Source: Niallia alba
GTDB taxonomy: Bacteria > Bacillota > Bacilli > Bacillales > Cytobacillaceae
Direction of reading: 5' to 3'
NCBI RefSeq assembly: GCF_012933555.1
Contig: NZ_JABBPK010000001.1
Span: 4,690,001 to 4,754,000 of the forward strand
Length of the DNA: 64,000 nucleotides
Position numbers and translations under genes: made by a program. This document shows positions 25,983 through 35,598 of the stretch, in pieces. The notes under the pieces are model-generated. The model made no database searches, was not told the origin of the DNA, and saw nothing but the letters and a program-made list of their open reading frames with translations. Numbering within the stretch: the first letter of the stretch is position 1; each line of letters opens with the position of its first letter.

Positions 25983-28900
25983 TTATTTATCCTCAGGAAT
26001 CTTTATATCTTTTCGCTTCTCTTCTTTACTCATCTTATAGAAATAAACAGTTTTTGTTGTTAGATGACCGGCTAAATCTGTTGCTGTGAATTCAAATTCG
26101 TTCAAGCCTGGTTCTAGATCTAATTCCACCTTTTTCACTGTTTTTTCTAAACTTCTCATTGCATATGGCTGTTTGAATGTTTGATAATACAGCTCACTTC
26201 CATTTAAGGCTAACTGAATTTCATCAAAATTATCCTTTACCGTAACGTGAACAGTTGGATTTTTACCATTACTATTAACAATACGATTACCAGAAAGTCC
26301 ATTGAAAGAAATAGATGGAGCTTCTGCATCGACGATAAAGCTGCGTTTAAATACTGCCGTATTATCAGCATTATCTGTTGCTTTTATTTCCACGGAATGA
26401 ACGCCATTATCATAAGGAATTGACGTAGTAAATGTGTACTCGGCTTTTTCCTCATTGTAGACAGTGTCTACTTTTTTTCCGCCAATCGTAAACGCTTTGA
26501 TGCTAGATTCATCTTTAATTGTTCCGCTAAATGCAATTTCTTTATCTCCATACACCTCTAACGCTTCTGGGGTATTTAGGGAAATTACTGGGATGGTTTT
26601 ATCCTTCTTCACTTCTTCTGCAACGATACTCGTCTCCTGCTTATTGCCTGCATAGTCATAAGCAACGACTGTTACAGCTGTGCCTTCCTCTACTTCATTT
26701 GGTAAAGTATATTCTGTTGTCTCTCCACTCAATAGAGTCTCTAAAATAGATTTTCCATCTACTAAAATATCTAAATGTGAAACGCCTGAGCCATTTTTAT
26801 TATCTGATGCAGCAAATTCCAACGCTTTATTATCCTCTACTAAAGCTACTTCAACAGACGGACTTACTGTATCAACAATAACTGGAATATCAACTACTTG
26901 CGGCTTCGCTCCTGGATAATCAAGAGTAGCACTAATGCGATAGAAATATTGACCTTCGACTAGTTTTCCATTCACCTTACCATCCCATGCCCATTTCGAA
27001 TCAAGGGCATAACTTGTTCCTCTACCACCATCATAGTAATTTTTTCTAATTTCCTCTTGTGTTCTTAAAGTTCTTACCGTTTTCCCTTTATTATCAATGA
27101 TTGAAAATTGAACCGTCTTTGCGTTTCTTAAAAACGATAGAACTGGAATAATCTCTTCCTGTACTCCATCGCTATTTGGAGAAATAGCAATTCCCTCTTT
27201 TGTAAACTTACTTGTAATAGGATCATATCCTAGGTAAAGGAAGTCTTCCCCTTCTTTCGTCACGGCTCCGGCCATGCCATAGAAAGAAGTTTCATCATAT
27301 TTCATACCATCCAAAATCGGTGCTTTGTTCCAATCCCCTTTAAATCCGACGTAAGGAACTGTTAATGTTGCATTTGTTTCTTCTGGATCTGTTAAGGTTA
27401 CATATCCCTCAACAAAGTAACCATTTTCAAATACACGATCAATTGCTACAGGTGTTTCCCAGCTACTTGTTAGAGAAGGATCAATTACTTTTGCATTTTT
27501 TAAATCAACAGAAACTTTGATTGTTTTGCTTTTATTTGCCGGAATAGTAATGGTTGTTTGATCACTACCATTTACTTTAATTTTTGCATCCAAAATTTTC
27601 TGTGCTTCTAACAAATCAGCGGAATAACCTAATTCCCCGTATGCAGCAAAATCCGTTTGTACATTTGCAGCAACATCATACTTTACCTTTTTATCACTAT
27701 AGTTTTTCGCTTCTAACGTAAAAGTGAAAGTCTTTCCTACTTCTTTCAATGCAACTTTTCCTTCTTTTGTCTTCTTCTCCGTTACAATAACTGGTGATTG
27801 TAACGCTGCATGTAACTGCATAAGACCTGCACCTTGGCGACGTGGAGAATATGGAACATCCCAGTCAAATGCACTGTTCACTGTTCCAATATCTGTTACT
27901 GGTTTTGCTGTGTTCATCAATAGATTTTTCGCCATGTTTACTCGTTCAAAACCTGAGACATCAAATTCATTATCCACACGTTCTAACACAAGCGCAGAAC
28001 CCCCGGAAACATGCGGAGCTGCCATTGATGTTCCACTCTTCATACCATATTGATTATTTTCAAGAGTTGAATAAATTTGTCCACCTGGTGCTGTAATTTC
28101 TGGCTTAAAGTCTAAGTTTGGCGTTAGTCCCCAAGACGTGAAACTACTCATTTTTCCAGCCTCTGGATTTGCTGAAGTCGTTTTCTCGCCACCAAATGTA
28201 ATCGAGATATTTTCTCCAGCTTGAAGAGCTGCCGCTAGCTTATCCCCATCTGTTTTTAATAAGAACAGCTGTGGAATGTTAATACTTGCATCTGTCGCCA
28301 TGCTAACAAATCCATCTGTATTATTATATATAATGACACCAGCCGCTCCTGCTTGCTGTGCATTGATAGCCTTATCAACGAATCCAATTCCACCTCTTTG
28401 AATTAGCGCATAATTATCTTTTACATCAACTGCGGCTAATTCTTCTGGTGTCCCTAAGCCAGCATATACGATCTGGAATGTTTTCTCTGCTACTGTATTT
28501 GGATGAACACTGCTTGCGGATAAGAATCCAGCTTGTCCAGACGTATCACCATATTGATAAGAAAGTGCATCAATATCTATGAAACTATTTTCAATAGAAG
28601 CCACTTGTAAACTATCATACGCTACACCAGGTGATCCAGAAACACCGATATCTGGATTTGAGCTAGATGGATTCGCAAAACCATTTCCAAAATGAGCAGA
28701 GTTTCCAGCAGAAATGGACATCATGATTCCATTTTCCACTGCGCGTTCAATTGCCTGTTGTTCTGGAGCATCAGCAGCAACAAATCCTGCCGTAGATCCT
28801 AAACTCATATTAAGGACATCTGCTCCTAATACAATTGCATCATCGATTGCTTTAATATAAATATCTCCCCAAGTAGTAGAGACACTAGGGTCATTTCCGA

Positions 28901-29777
28901 AAACTTTTAAAGCTAAAAGCTGTGCTTCAGGAGCAACCCCTTTGATTCCGTTATTATCTTCATCTCCATTTGCTCCGACAGTGCCTGCAACGTGCATCCC
29001 ATGCATGCTTGCCCCTGCAGCGATATCTTGGATAATATCATTCTCATCCATATAGTTATATCCATAAGGAACCTTTTCACTATAGAATTTACCCTGTAGT
29101 CCATTTTCGTCTTTAAATTTACTAATTTCTTCTTTTGTTAATTCCTGTTCTGTTTCTTCTGACAGAACCATATCTTTATGTTTTGGATCGATGCCGGTAT
29201 CAATGACCCCAACAATCATTCCTTCTCCTTTAAAACCATAATCACGCCATGCATCTTGTGCTTGTACAAGTTCTTTACTATAGATCATGTCCGCTTCTTC
29301 TTCTGGTCTTTCATATGCTGTGGCAATATGTACTTTTGCTACTTCAGGAAGTTCTTCCATTTTTTCGATATCACCATATTTCATCTCTCCACTAAAGCCA
29401 TTAAAAATAGTTGTGAAATTTTCTAGCTCTTTAAATTTTACTTTTTTCGCTTTTACTTTTTCTTTCACTCTTTTTTGTTCGGCCAACTTGTCCGTCTTTA
29501 ATTTTTCTTTTGTTGATTTAGACAATTCTTTTACTTGCTTTGCCTGGGCTTGAGCATATTGCACTGTTGGCTCGGTATTCATTTCAACAACAACTCGGAC
29601 CGTATCTGTTGCTTTATAAGCGGTCTCAAGCTCGTCCAACTTAATGGTTTGGACATTTAACTGGTTTTCCCTTCCCTTCTTACTAACTACTTTATCTGGT
29701 ACTGTTGCTGCCAATACACTATTTGAAAATAGCATAAAAAGCATAATAACTAGAACAAATACTTTTCTTAGTTTCAC
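25983..29777 (-). CDS. Very large secreted subtilisin-like protease (Vpr/S8 family)
   Basis: 1264 residues from a GTG at 29777 with GAGGGGAG upstream; the in-frame ATG at 29840 would bury the signal peptide. Signal peptide 1-23; inhibitor I9-type propeptide to about 160; S8 catalytic domain with Asp193 (GVIDTGID), His259 (MHGMHVAG), Asn in SAGNS and Ser584 (GTSMAAPHVSG). A PA insertion (~430-525) lies between His and Ser, as in Vpr. C-terminal Fn3-like and FlgD/Ig-like domains follow to the end (DGVQEEIIPVLSF, DTVSPSVEV). Exported serine endopeptidase; B. subtilis Vpr is shorter (about 800), the excess being the C-terminal modules. No LPXTG or S-layer anchor is seen, and the tail is KRKDIKIPEDK. 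Confidence 0.93.
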   Translation of the reverse strand: MKLRKVFVLVIMLFMLFSNSVLAATVPDKVVSKKGRENQLNVQTIKLDELETAYKATDTVRVVVEMNTEPTVQYAQAQAKQVKELSKSTKEKLKTDKLAEQKRVKEKVKAKKVKFKELENFTTIFNGFSGEMKYGDIEKMEELPEVAKVHIATAYERPEEEADMIYSKELVQAQDAWRDYGFKGEGMIVGVIDTGIDPKHKDMVLSEETEQELTKEEISKFKDENGLQGKFYSEKVPYGYNYMDENDIIQDIAAGASMHGMHVAGTVGANGDEDNNGIKGVAPEAQLLALKVFGNDPSVSTTWGDIYIKAIDDAIVLGADVLNMSLGSTAGFVAADAPEQQAIERAVENGIMMSISAGNSAHFGNGFANPSSSNPDIGVSGSPGVAYDSLQVASIENSFIDIDALSYQYGDTSGQAGFLSASSVHPNTVAEKTFQIVYAGLGTPEELAAVDVKDNYALIQRGGIGFVDKAINAQQAGAAGVIIYNNTDGFVSMATDASINIPQLFLLKTDGDKLAAALQAGENISITFGGEKTTSANPEAGKMSSFTSWGLTPNLDFKPEITAPGGQIYSTLENNQYGMKSGTSMAAPHVSGGSALVLERVDNEFDVSGFERVNMAKNLLMNTAKPVTDIGTVNSAFDWDVPYSPRRQGAGLMQLHAALQSPVIVTEKKTKEGKVALKEVGKTFTFTLEAKNYSDKKVKYDVAANVQTDFAAYGELGYSADLLEAQKILDAKIKVNGSDQTTITIPANKSKTIKVSVDLKNAKVIDPSLTSSWETPVAIDRVFENGYFVEGYVTLTDPEETNATLTVPYVGFKGDWNKAPILDGMKYDETSFYGMAGAVTKEGEDFLYLGYDPITSKFTKEGIAISPNSDGVQEEIIPVLSFLRNAKTVQFSIIDNKGKTVRTLRTQEEIRKNYYDGGRGTSYALDSKWAWDGKVNGKLVEGQYFYRISATLDYPGAKPQVVDIPVIVDTVSPSVEVALVEDNKALEFAASDNKNGSGVSHLDILVDGKSILETLLSGETTEYTLPNEVEEGTAVTVVAYDYAGNKQETSIVAEEVKKDKTIPVISLNTPEALEVYGDKEIAFSGTIKDESSIKAFTIGGKKVDTVYNEEKAEYTFTTSIPYDNGVHSVEIKATDNADNTAVFKRSFIVDAEAPSISFNGLSGNRIVNSNGKNPTVHVTVKDNFDEIQLALNGSELYYQTFKQPYAMRSLEKTVKKVELDLEPGLNEFEFTATDLAGHLTTKTVYFYKMSKEEKRKDIKIPEDK

Positions 29778-30350
29778 GTTAAAACTCCCCTCTGAACCTT
29801 CTATATTTTTGGAATATATCGAACTATATAAAAATATCACAATATTCTTTCATTTATTAAGTGATAAAAGTACTGTCTCTTCCTTTTATTTCTAGTAATT
29901 TAGTAAGTAAATATCGCATTATCCTATTTTTTTCGTCAAAAGCAGACGTCATTCAGCTTTTTTTCCATTTTTAGGATGGTTCTATGTATGTAATGATTAG
30001 AAAAAAAGCTCTGTAATAAGATCTTTATCTATAAAGTGAAACTGCCATCAGTGGGGAATTTTCTGCAGTTTGAGTTGGGGATCTTACTGCCAGTGAAGAG
30101 TGGGATAAAAGTTACAGCTTTAACGAGAAATTCGTTTGAACAAATAGTGAACAATATAGAACAACCTTTTACCAATATAATTTTTAGAACAACTGAAATA
30201 TTAAAAACAGATTAGGGTGAACATTTTTGTACTATAGATAAGAAAGATCTCTTATTTATGTAAAAACTTAAAAAATTATCCTGTTTAGATGAATTCCTAC
30301 AGTTAAGGTATAATAGAGAAAATGGAGAATTTGCCCGGGGAGGGATTATA
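29778..30350. other. Gap upstream of ywpF with a repeat copy and promoter-like box
   Basis: At 30029-30113 lies a copy of the CCATCAGTG-family element: TATAAAGTGAAACTGCCATCAGTGG at its start in pieces (TATAAAG, CCATCAGTGG) and CTTACTGCCAGTGAAGAGTGGG at its end in pieces (CTTACTG, GAAGAGTGGG). Near 30309-30314 a perfect TATAAT box precedes ywpF, but the -35 is poor. No gene was seen elsewhere in the gap. Confidence 0.5.
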
Positions 30351-30785
30351 GTGAAAACCTTTAAGCTAATTTCTTTACAGATTCTAACGAAGGAAAAGCT
30401 CATACCAATTACATTAATGGATGGATTGATTATAAATAAAGAAGATGATTATAATCATTGGCTAATTGAAGTCTATACAGATTTATCGTCTATCGACTTT
30501 CTTGAAGAATCTTTTCAAAAAAAGGAAGAATTGCTTGTCCAAGCCGTTATTACCAAAAAGGCAAATGATCCCGCTCCCTTTGAAGTAATGATTCTGTCTA
30601 TCCAAAAATTTGGTGACAAAGCAAGTATCCTTTTAGAAGGAACTTTAAAAAGAGATAGAAAAGACTATGCTGAATTGCTGCTCCAATATTTAATCGAAGA
30701 AGGTTATGAAGGGAAAAATTTATCCAGTAAATTTACCGAACTGATGCAAAGCAAACCACAGACGTTTTTGGAGAAGAAATTATAA
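30351..30785 (+). CDS. ywpF: YwpF-like protein
   Basis: 144 residues with a GTG start at 30351 and GGGGAGGGA upstream. The N-terminus MKTFKLISLQI followed by PITLMDGLIINKEDD matches B. subtilis YwpF (about 136 residues), a small cytoplasmic protein of unknown function found near the flagellar-fabZ region. The rest is a predicted alpha/beta domain with no catalytic motif. Its position next to fabZ-flhP-flhO is consistent with the synteny of the ywp genes. Confidence 0.85.
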   Translation: MKTFKLISLQILTKEKLIPITLMDGLIINKEDDYNHWLIEVYTDLSSIDFLEESFQKKEELLVQAVITKKANDPAPFEVMILSIQKFGDKASILLEGTLKRDRKDYAELLLQYLIEEGYEGKNLSSKFTELMQSKPQTFLEKKL

Positions 30786-30942
30786 GGGAAAACACAAACG
30801 TTTCGTAATAAATCAGGATGTTATTATGGGATGACCAACAAGGCTTCTTACATGAAGAAAGAATCCCCATGCTGTCAGACGTTAAGGAAGGCAAATCCCC
30901 CTTCTTCCAATAAGAAAGGGGATCTATAATGGTGAGCCTTTT

Positions 30943-31239
30943 TTATTCGTCTACATCGTCTTTATCATTAGCATCATCTTTATCTTCGATCATATCTTCA
31001 CCAGGATCGTTATCATCCGTAGTTGGATCTAGATCATCATCTGTATTCTCATCTGGTACATCTGGTGCGTTGTCGTTATCCAAATCGGTATCTGGAACAA
31101 CGTCATCATTATCTAAATCATTATCTTCGATTGTCGTATCATCATCCGGTGCTGGACTTTGATCGTCATTGTCACCACATGCCGTTAAAAGCATGGCAGA
31201 TAACGCCGAAATACCTAATAACTTTATCCATTTAGTCAT
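30943..31239 (-). CDS. Extremely acidic small lipoprotein
   Basis: 98 residues. A lipoprotein signal peptide is clear (ISALSAMLLTAC, Cys at about residue 21) and the mature part is almost entirely Asp, Asn, Glu, Pro and Thr (for example DDDTTIEDNDLDNDD, DENTDDDLDPTTDD). No hydrophobic core remains after the signal, so it is likely unstructured on the cell surface; cation binding is a guess. The coding DNA is low-complexity GAT/GAC, prone to slippage. The ATG at 31239 follows AAGGGGTAAAA. No family recognised. Confidence 0.75.
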   Translation of the reverse strand: MTKWIKLLGISALSAMLLTACGDNDDQSPAPDDDTTIEDNDLDNDDVVPDTDLDNDNAPDVPDENTDDDLDPTTDDNDPGEDMIEDKDDANDKDDVDE

Positions 31240-31373
31240 TCGTTTTACCCCTTTTCTTAAATAAGTATCATAAAGACCATTAATTGGTCAGTAATTAGGT
31301 TATCCAAGAAAAGAAAATTATTACGCATTGTTCGCTAATTCCAATAATAAGCAAAATTGTTAAACAAGAAAAC

Positions 31374-31421
31374 AAAAAAAAGAAGGAATGTTTGTATAAT
31401 CCCAACATGCACTTCCTTCTT
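31374..31421 (-). terminator. Terminator of fabZ
   Basis: On the minus strand AAGAAGGAA and TTCCTTCTT pair around a 24-base loop and are followed by a T-tract (TTTTTTTGTTTT). Confidence 0.8.
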
Positions 31422-31433
31422 CCATTCCTATTA

Positions 31434-31871
31434 TTATGCTTCTGTTTTATCGCCTAAAGCAAACATGATTTCTGCTTCACAAGCAATTTCTCCATCAACA
31501 GTCGCTACACATTTTCCTTTGCCAAAGTTTCCACGCACTCTTGTCATTTCCACTTCAAGACGTAGTTGGTCACCAGGATACACTTGCTTTTTAAAACGGC
31601 AGCTATCGACTCCAGCAAAGAATGCGAGTCTCCCTTTATTTTCTTCTTTAATCAGCATAGCAACCGCTCCAACCTGCGCTAATGCTTCTACGATTAATAC
31701 ACCTGGCATAACAGGATACTCGGGAAAATGGCCATTAAAATACTCTTCATTTGCAGACACATTTTTAATGCCGACTGCCCTTTTGCCTTCTTCCACTTCC
31801 AAAATTCTATCTACTAATAAAAATGGATATCGATGAGGAATAATTTCTTTAATTTGATTAATATCTAACAT
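31434..31871 (-). CDS. fabZ: 3-hydroxyacyl-[acyl-carrier-protein] dehydratase FabZ
   Basis: 145 residues, single hot-dog domain. Dehydrates beta-hydroxyacyl-ACP in the fatty-acid elongation cycle. The motif [11 protein letters not shown] is at residues 13-23, the catalytic His48 in [13 protein letters not shown], and Glu62 in VEALAQ. The ATG at 31871 is preceded by AGGAGG. It ends the run of flhO, flhP and the EpuA-type gene, but a terminator at 32061-32101 stands before it, so it is probably also transcribed on its own. Confidence 0.96.
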   Translation of the reverse strand: MLDINQIKEIIPHRYPFLLVDRILEVEEGKRAVGIKNVSANEEYFNGHFPEYPVMPGVLIVEALAQVGAVAMLIKEENKGRLAFFAGVDSCRFKKQVYPGDQLRLEVEMTRVRGNFGKGKCVATVDGEIACEAEIMFALGDKTEA

Positions 31872-32060
31872 TTTTGTGACCTCCTACTAATATGTGGTTA
31901 TATACCATTGTACTAAAAAAAGCTATAAAAAAGGAAGGAATATCCCTTCTCTTTTAAAATGTTTTTACAGAACATAAACCAAGTGCTCCATAGACTTCTT
32001 TTTTTTCGAGCAATTTTTCAGATTATGCTTATGCTATCTACACTTCCATTATTCCCCAAC

Positions 32061-32101
32061 AAAAAAAAGGGAATATGTAGTTATTTTTACAAATCCCCTT
32101 C
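32061..32101 (-). terminator. Terminator of the flhO-flhP-epuA run
   Basis: On the minus strand AAGGGGATTTGTA pairs with TACATATTCCCTT and is followed by eight T residues, just after the stop codon at 32106. Confidence 0.85.
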
Positions 32102-32105
32102 TTGT

Positions 32106-32393
32106 TTACTCTTCATTTATTAAATTGCTGATATGCGCCCACGTTTCATTTTTGAAGGTATCGTTAACTCTTCCATCTCCCATTACACTATACCCTACAA
32201 TCGCTCCAGCTAGAACACTGACAGCCATTATTAAAATAATGACAATGATGCGTAGCCAGATAGGAAACAGACGAACTCTAATCTTTCGCTTAGGAGAAGC
32301 CATTTCTTCTGTATTCTGCTTTTCTTTTTTTTCTTCTTTAAATTCTTCCCTTGTCTTAACCATTTCCTGACTACTGCTATTTAATGCCATCAT
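32106..32393 (-). CDS. EpuA-type small membrane protein (RNA polymerase subunit beta family label)
   Basis: 95 residues: a charged N-terminus (REEFKEEKKEKQNTEE), a basic stretch (PKRKIRVRLFPIWLR), one membrane helix (IIVIILIMAVSVLAGAIVGY) and a short outer tail ending NDTFKNETWAHISNLINEE. This is the EpuA family, which automated pipelines label DNA-directed RNA polymerase subunit beta for historical reasons; there is no RpoB similarity in the sequence. It lies 11 bp after flhP, probably in one transcript. Function unknown. Confidence 0.85.
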   Translation of the reverse strand: MMALNSSSQEMVKTREEFKEEKKEKQNTEEMASPKRKIRVRLFPIWLRIIVIILIMAVSVLAGAIVGYSVMGDGRVNDTFKNETWAHISNLINEE

Positions 32394-32404
32394 TATTCTC
32401 CTTC

Positions 32405-33232
32405 TTAACGTATTCCATTCACTAATCCCATCATCTGATCTGCTAAAGAGATGGATCTGGACTGAAATTGATAGGAGCGCTGTGTAGCAATCAGATTAAC
32501 CATTTCTTTGCTTATATCCACATTGGATTGCTCCAATGCATTCTGTTTCATCGCAATCTCGCTTCTTCTCGCACCGTTTAAATCCATAATTGCTTCATTT
32601 TCGTCAGCCATATCTGAAAGTCGGTATAAATTGTCCCCTGTTTTTTCAAGGCTTTGTGGATTATTGGCATACGAGATCCCTAAATTAATGGTTTCCTGAC
32701 CTCCATTATTAAACTGAACGGTTAAAGTACCAGTTGATGAAAAAATATAATCCTTAACATTATTATTTAATAAAATTGGGTTATTATTCTCATCAAGGAT
32801 TGCATGCCCTTCTTTTGTCACGAGCATATTCTCATTATCAGAAACAGGAGATAAGTACATCGCTCCGTCTCTTGTGTAACGAACTTCTGTTATACCGCCG
32901 TCTTGCACTAGTACTCGATATAATTGCCCTTCTTTTGTCAAGGCTGTATCTAATACCCTATCAGAGGCTTGAATCGATCCTTGTGTCATCACTAATTGTG
33001 TTTGAGCAAGTTTAGCGCCTACTCCTTGTCGGATTCCATTTGGAGTCAGACGATTGACTTCCTGAGTCTCATCCTTCTGATTGTTAAATTGCTGAAAAAG
33101 CATATCAGTAAACGTCCCATTTTGCTTTTTATAACCAGTAGTATCAACATTAGCCATATTATTACTGATAAGATCCATTTGCTTTTGTAATTGTGTCAAA
33201 GTATTACTAGCGGTTATCATCGTTCTATTCAT
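32405..33232 (-). CDS. flhP: Flagellar hook-basal body protein FlhP
   Basis: 275 residues. N-terminal rod motif ITASNTLTQLQKQMDLISNNMANVDTTGYK and C-terminal rod motif SNVDISKEMVNLIATQRSYQFQSRSI bracket a central FlgE/F/G-type domain. In B. subtilis FlhO and FlhP are the distal-rod proteins of the flagellum, exported through the basal body. The ATG follows AAGGGGGATTGCT. Located 37 bp after flhO. No other flagellar gene is in the window, as in B. subtilis where these two lie outside the fla/che operon. Confidence 0.95.
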   Translation of the reverse strand: MNRTMITASNTLTQLQKQMDLISNNMANVDTTGYKKQNGTFTDMLFQQFNNQKDETQEVNRLTPNGIRQGVGAKLAQTQLVMTQGSIQASDRVLDTALTKEGQLYRVLVQDGGITEVRYTRDGAMYLSPVSDNENMLVTKEGHAILDENNNPILLNNNVKDYIFSSTGTLTVQFNNGGQETINLGISYANNPQSLEKTGDNLYRLSDMADENEAIMDLNGARRSEIAMKQNALEQSNVDISKEMVNLIATQRSYQFQSRSISLADQMMGLVNGIR

Positions 33233-33269
33233 AGCAATCCCCCTTTACTTTTATCTAATGGAAATGGGT

Positions 33270-34085
33270 TTATATCTTACCGATTTCATTTGCTGCTTGA
33301 TCCATACTCTTATCATAAGCCTGTAATATTTTTTGATTTGCTTCAAATGCTCGATAGGCTGTCATCATATCTGTCATCGTTTGCGCTGTATCTACATTTG
33401 AGTTTTCTAAAAATCCTTGCCTCACTTGGAAATTAACTTGATTATTTGCATAAGCACTTTGGAGAACTGCTCCGTCCTGTGCTCGATACAAACCATCGCC
33501 TTCTTTCACAAGCTGTTCTGGTGTATCTGTATAGCTAATCCCAAGGCGATAAGCTTCTCCATTACCACTTGTAATTACACCGTCAGAGGTAACGCTAAAA
33601 TCCGTACTTGTTAATTGTATTCGCTCATTATTTTCATCCAAAACATATAAACCACTAGCCGTTGTTAAATATCCTTGTCCATCTAAAGTAAAGTTTCCAT
33701 TTCTGGAGTAAGCTGCTTCTCCATTTGCATTTTGGATGGTAAAAAATAATCCGCCACCAGCATTAGTCCCATTCCCTGGAACATTTACATTTAAAAGTGC
33801 TAAATCTGTTTTTAATTCTGTTTGATTAAGGTCACCCTGAGTAAACTTTGGTATAGCTTCCTGCATATAGACTCCTGTTGCCAAATAGCCTACTTGCTCT
33901 TTTTCAACAGCGCCAACCCCATTTTTCCTAACACTCTGCTGCAATAATTCAGGGAAAGCTCTCATGGATGATTGATCTGCTTTAAAACCTGGTGTCGTGC
34001 TATTAGCCATATTATTAGAAAGCATTTCGGTTTTGCGTTGCTGTGCAAGCATACCGGAAGCTGCTGTATAGAACCCTTTAAACAT
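33270..34085 (-). CDS. flhO: Flagellar hook-basal body protein FlhO
   Basis: 271 residues from ATG 34085 with GGAGACAGTT upstream. It starts with MFKGFYTAASGMLAQQRKTE, the rod-protein motif, then SNNMANSTTPGFKAD. The C-terminal motif is SNVDTAQTMTDMMTAYRAFEANQ. Distal rod component of the flagellum, paired with FlhP. The in-frame start at 34106 would add seven residues (MYRLETV) ahead of the family start. A run with flhP and the EpuA gene is likely. Confidence 0.95.
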   Translation of the reverse strand: MFKGFYTAASGMLAQQRKTEMLSNNMANSTTPGFKADQSSMRAFPELLQQSVRKNGVGAVEKEQVGYLATGVYMQEAIPKFTQGDLNQTELKTDLALLNVNVPGNGTNAGGGLFFTIQNANGEAAYSRNGNFTLDGQGYLTTASGLYVLDENNERIQLTSTDFSVTSDGVITSGNGEAYRLGISYTDTPEQLVKEGDGLYRAQDGAVLQSAYANNQVNFQVRQGFLENSNVDTAQTMTDMMTAYRAFEANQKILQAYDKSMDQAANEIGKI

Positions 34086-34596
34086 AACTGTCTCCAATCT
34101 ATACAAATTTTCGATTCAAACATATATATTCTATTATAAAAAAAATATTCAAATATTACATTAAATTTTGTTGAAAAAAGTCTAAAAATGTTTTATATTC
34201 ACTATTTATTATATCGGCTTTCCTTTAAAACAATCTACTGGTAGATATAGGGGAAATTCTTGAAGCCACTGAAAAACTGGCCAGCTAAGATCATTTACCG
34301 TACCCACTTTTTAATCTTAGATGTTGAATATGTTTTACTTTCAAATATGCTTCCTCCCCCTTTTTATTTTAAAAAACTTTAAGGGATTTTTTCAAGATAT
34401 TCTATAGAACGAAGGAGTTACATGTCTTTCTCTCTATTCAGCTCATCAACACATAAAAAAATCGGAACAAGAAAAAATTTTCTTAAGTTCCGATTTTTTG
34501 GTTTAAGACTTATATGAACGGGTATGAAATAACTAGATTTCATTTTCCTATGCATAAACAAGTAGCTTTGTACTTGTTTATGCTCCCCCATTTTAT
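34086..34596. other. Gap between mbl and flhO with two strong hairpins
   Basis: At 34552-34583 GCATAAACAAGTA / TACTTGTTTATGC pair with a 6-base loop, 14 bases after mbl. At 34455-34499 AAAAAATCGGAAC / GTTCCGATTTTTT pair, with AAGAAAAAATTTTCTT inside, giving a strong terminator usable from either side. These probably end the mbl transcript. The remaining part (34110-34450) has no recognised feature. Confidence 0.8.
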
Positions 34597-35598
34597 TTAG
34601 CTTAATTTCCTTTTTGCGATACGATCAATGTTATCCAGCATCATCCCTGTACCGATTGCCACACAATCCATAGGATTTTCAGCTACCAACACTGGAACCT
34701 TTAGTTCATCTGCTAATAGTAAATCAATCCCGTGAAGTAATGCACCGCCTCCAGTTAAAATAACCCCACGATCGATAATATCTGCTGACAGCTCAGGAGG
34801 TGTTCTTTCTAAGACACTTTTTGCAGCTTGTACAATAACAGATACTGATTCTCTCAATGCTTGTTCAATTTCATCCGAATAAACCGTTATAGTTCTTGGA
34901 AGGCCCGAAACCATATCGCGTCCGCGGATATCCATTTCTTCTTTTCTTGATCCAGAGAAAACAGTTCCAATATTGATTTTTATATTCTCAGCAGTACGTT
35001 CCCCAATTAGTAGCTTATACCTGCGTTTAATGTACTGTAGAATTTCATTATCAAATTTATCTCCAGCCATTTTAATACTGGAAGAAGTAACAATATCCCC
35101 CATTGATAGCACTGCTACGTCTGTTGTACCGCCACCAATATCAACAACCATATTTCCGCTTGGCTGGAAAATATCCATTCCTGCACCGATAGCTGCTACT
35201 TTTGGTTCTTCTTCTAAATAGATTTTCTTTCCACCACTTTTTTCCGCTGCTTCTTTAATTGCTTTTTGTTCTACACTCGTAATATTCGTAGGACAGCAAA
35301 TAAGAATTCTCGGCTTAGATAAAAATCCTTTTACATTTAATTTATTGATGAAATGCTTCAACATTGCTTCTGTCACATCAAAATCAGCGATTACGCCGTC
35401 TTTCAATGGGCGGATAGCTACAATGTTTCCAGGCGTACGTCCAACCATACGACGCGCTTCTTCTCCAACTGCTAATACTCTTCCTGTATTGCGATCTAAT
35501 GCCACAACAGAAGGTTCATTTAAAACAATTCCTTTTCCTTTAACATGAATGAGAACATTTGCTGTTCCTAAGTCAATACCAATATCTCTAGCAAACAT
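34597..35598 (-). CDS. mbl: MreB-like rod-shape protein Mbl
   Basis: 333 residues, actin-like ATPase that organises lateral cell-wall synthesis beneath the membrane. Phosphate-1 motif DIGIDLGTANVLIHVKGKG, phosphate-2 VVDIGGGTTDVAVLS and adenosine motif VILTGGGALLHGID are intact. Start MFARDIGID is the family N-terminus; GGAGGAG precedes it. The order spoIIID then mbl then flhO-flhP is that of B. subtilis. The length and sequence fit Mbl rather than MreB or MreBH, chiefly by gene context. Confidence 0.94.
   Translation of the reverse strand: MFARDIGIDLGTANVLIHVKGKGIVLNEPSVVALDRNTGRVLAVGEEARRMVGRTPGNIVAIRPLKDGVIADFDVTEAMLKHFINKLNVKGFLSKPRILICCPTNITSVEQKAIKEAAEKSGGKKIYLEEEPKVAAIGAGMDIFQPSGNMVVDIGGGTTDVAVLSMGDIVTSSSIKMAGDKFDNEILQYIKRRYKLLIGERTAENIKINIGTVFSGSRKEEMDIRGRDMVSGLPRTITVYSDEIEQALRESVSVIVQAAKSVLERTPPELSADIIDRGVILTGGGALLHGIDLLLADELKVPVLVAENPMDCVAIGTGMMLDNIDRIAKRKLS

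Noticed and set aside
29778-29840. Longer start of the large subtilase
   Set aside because: It would place 21 residues before a proper signal peptide; the GTG at 29777 has a good binding site.
32106-32393. RNA polymerase beta subunit (by name)
   Set aside because: The 95-residue protein only carries the EpuA family label; no RpoB motifs are present.
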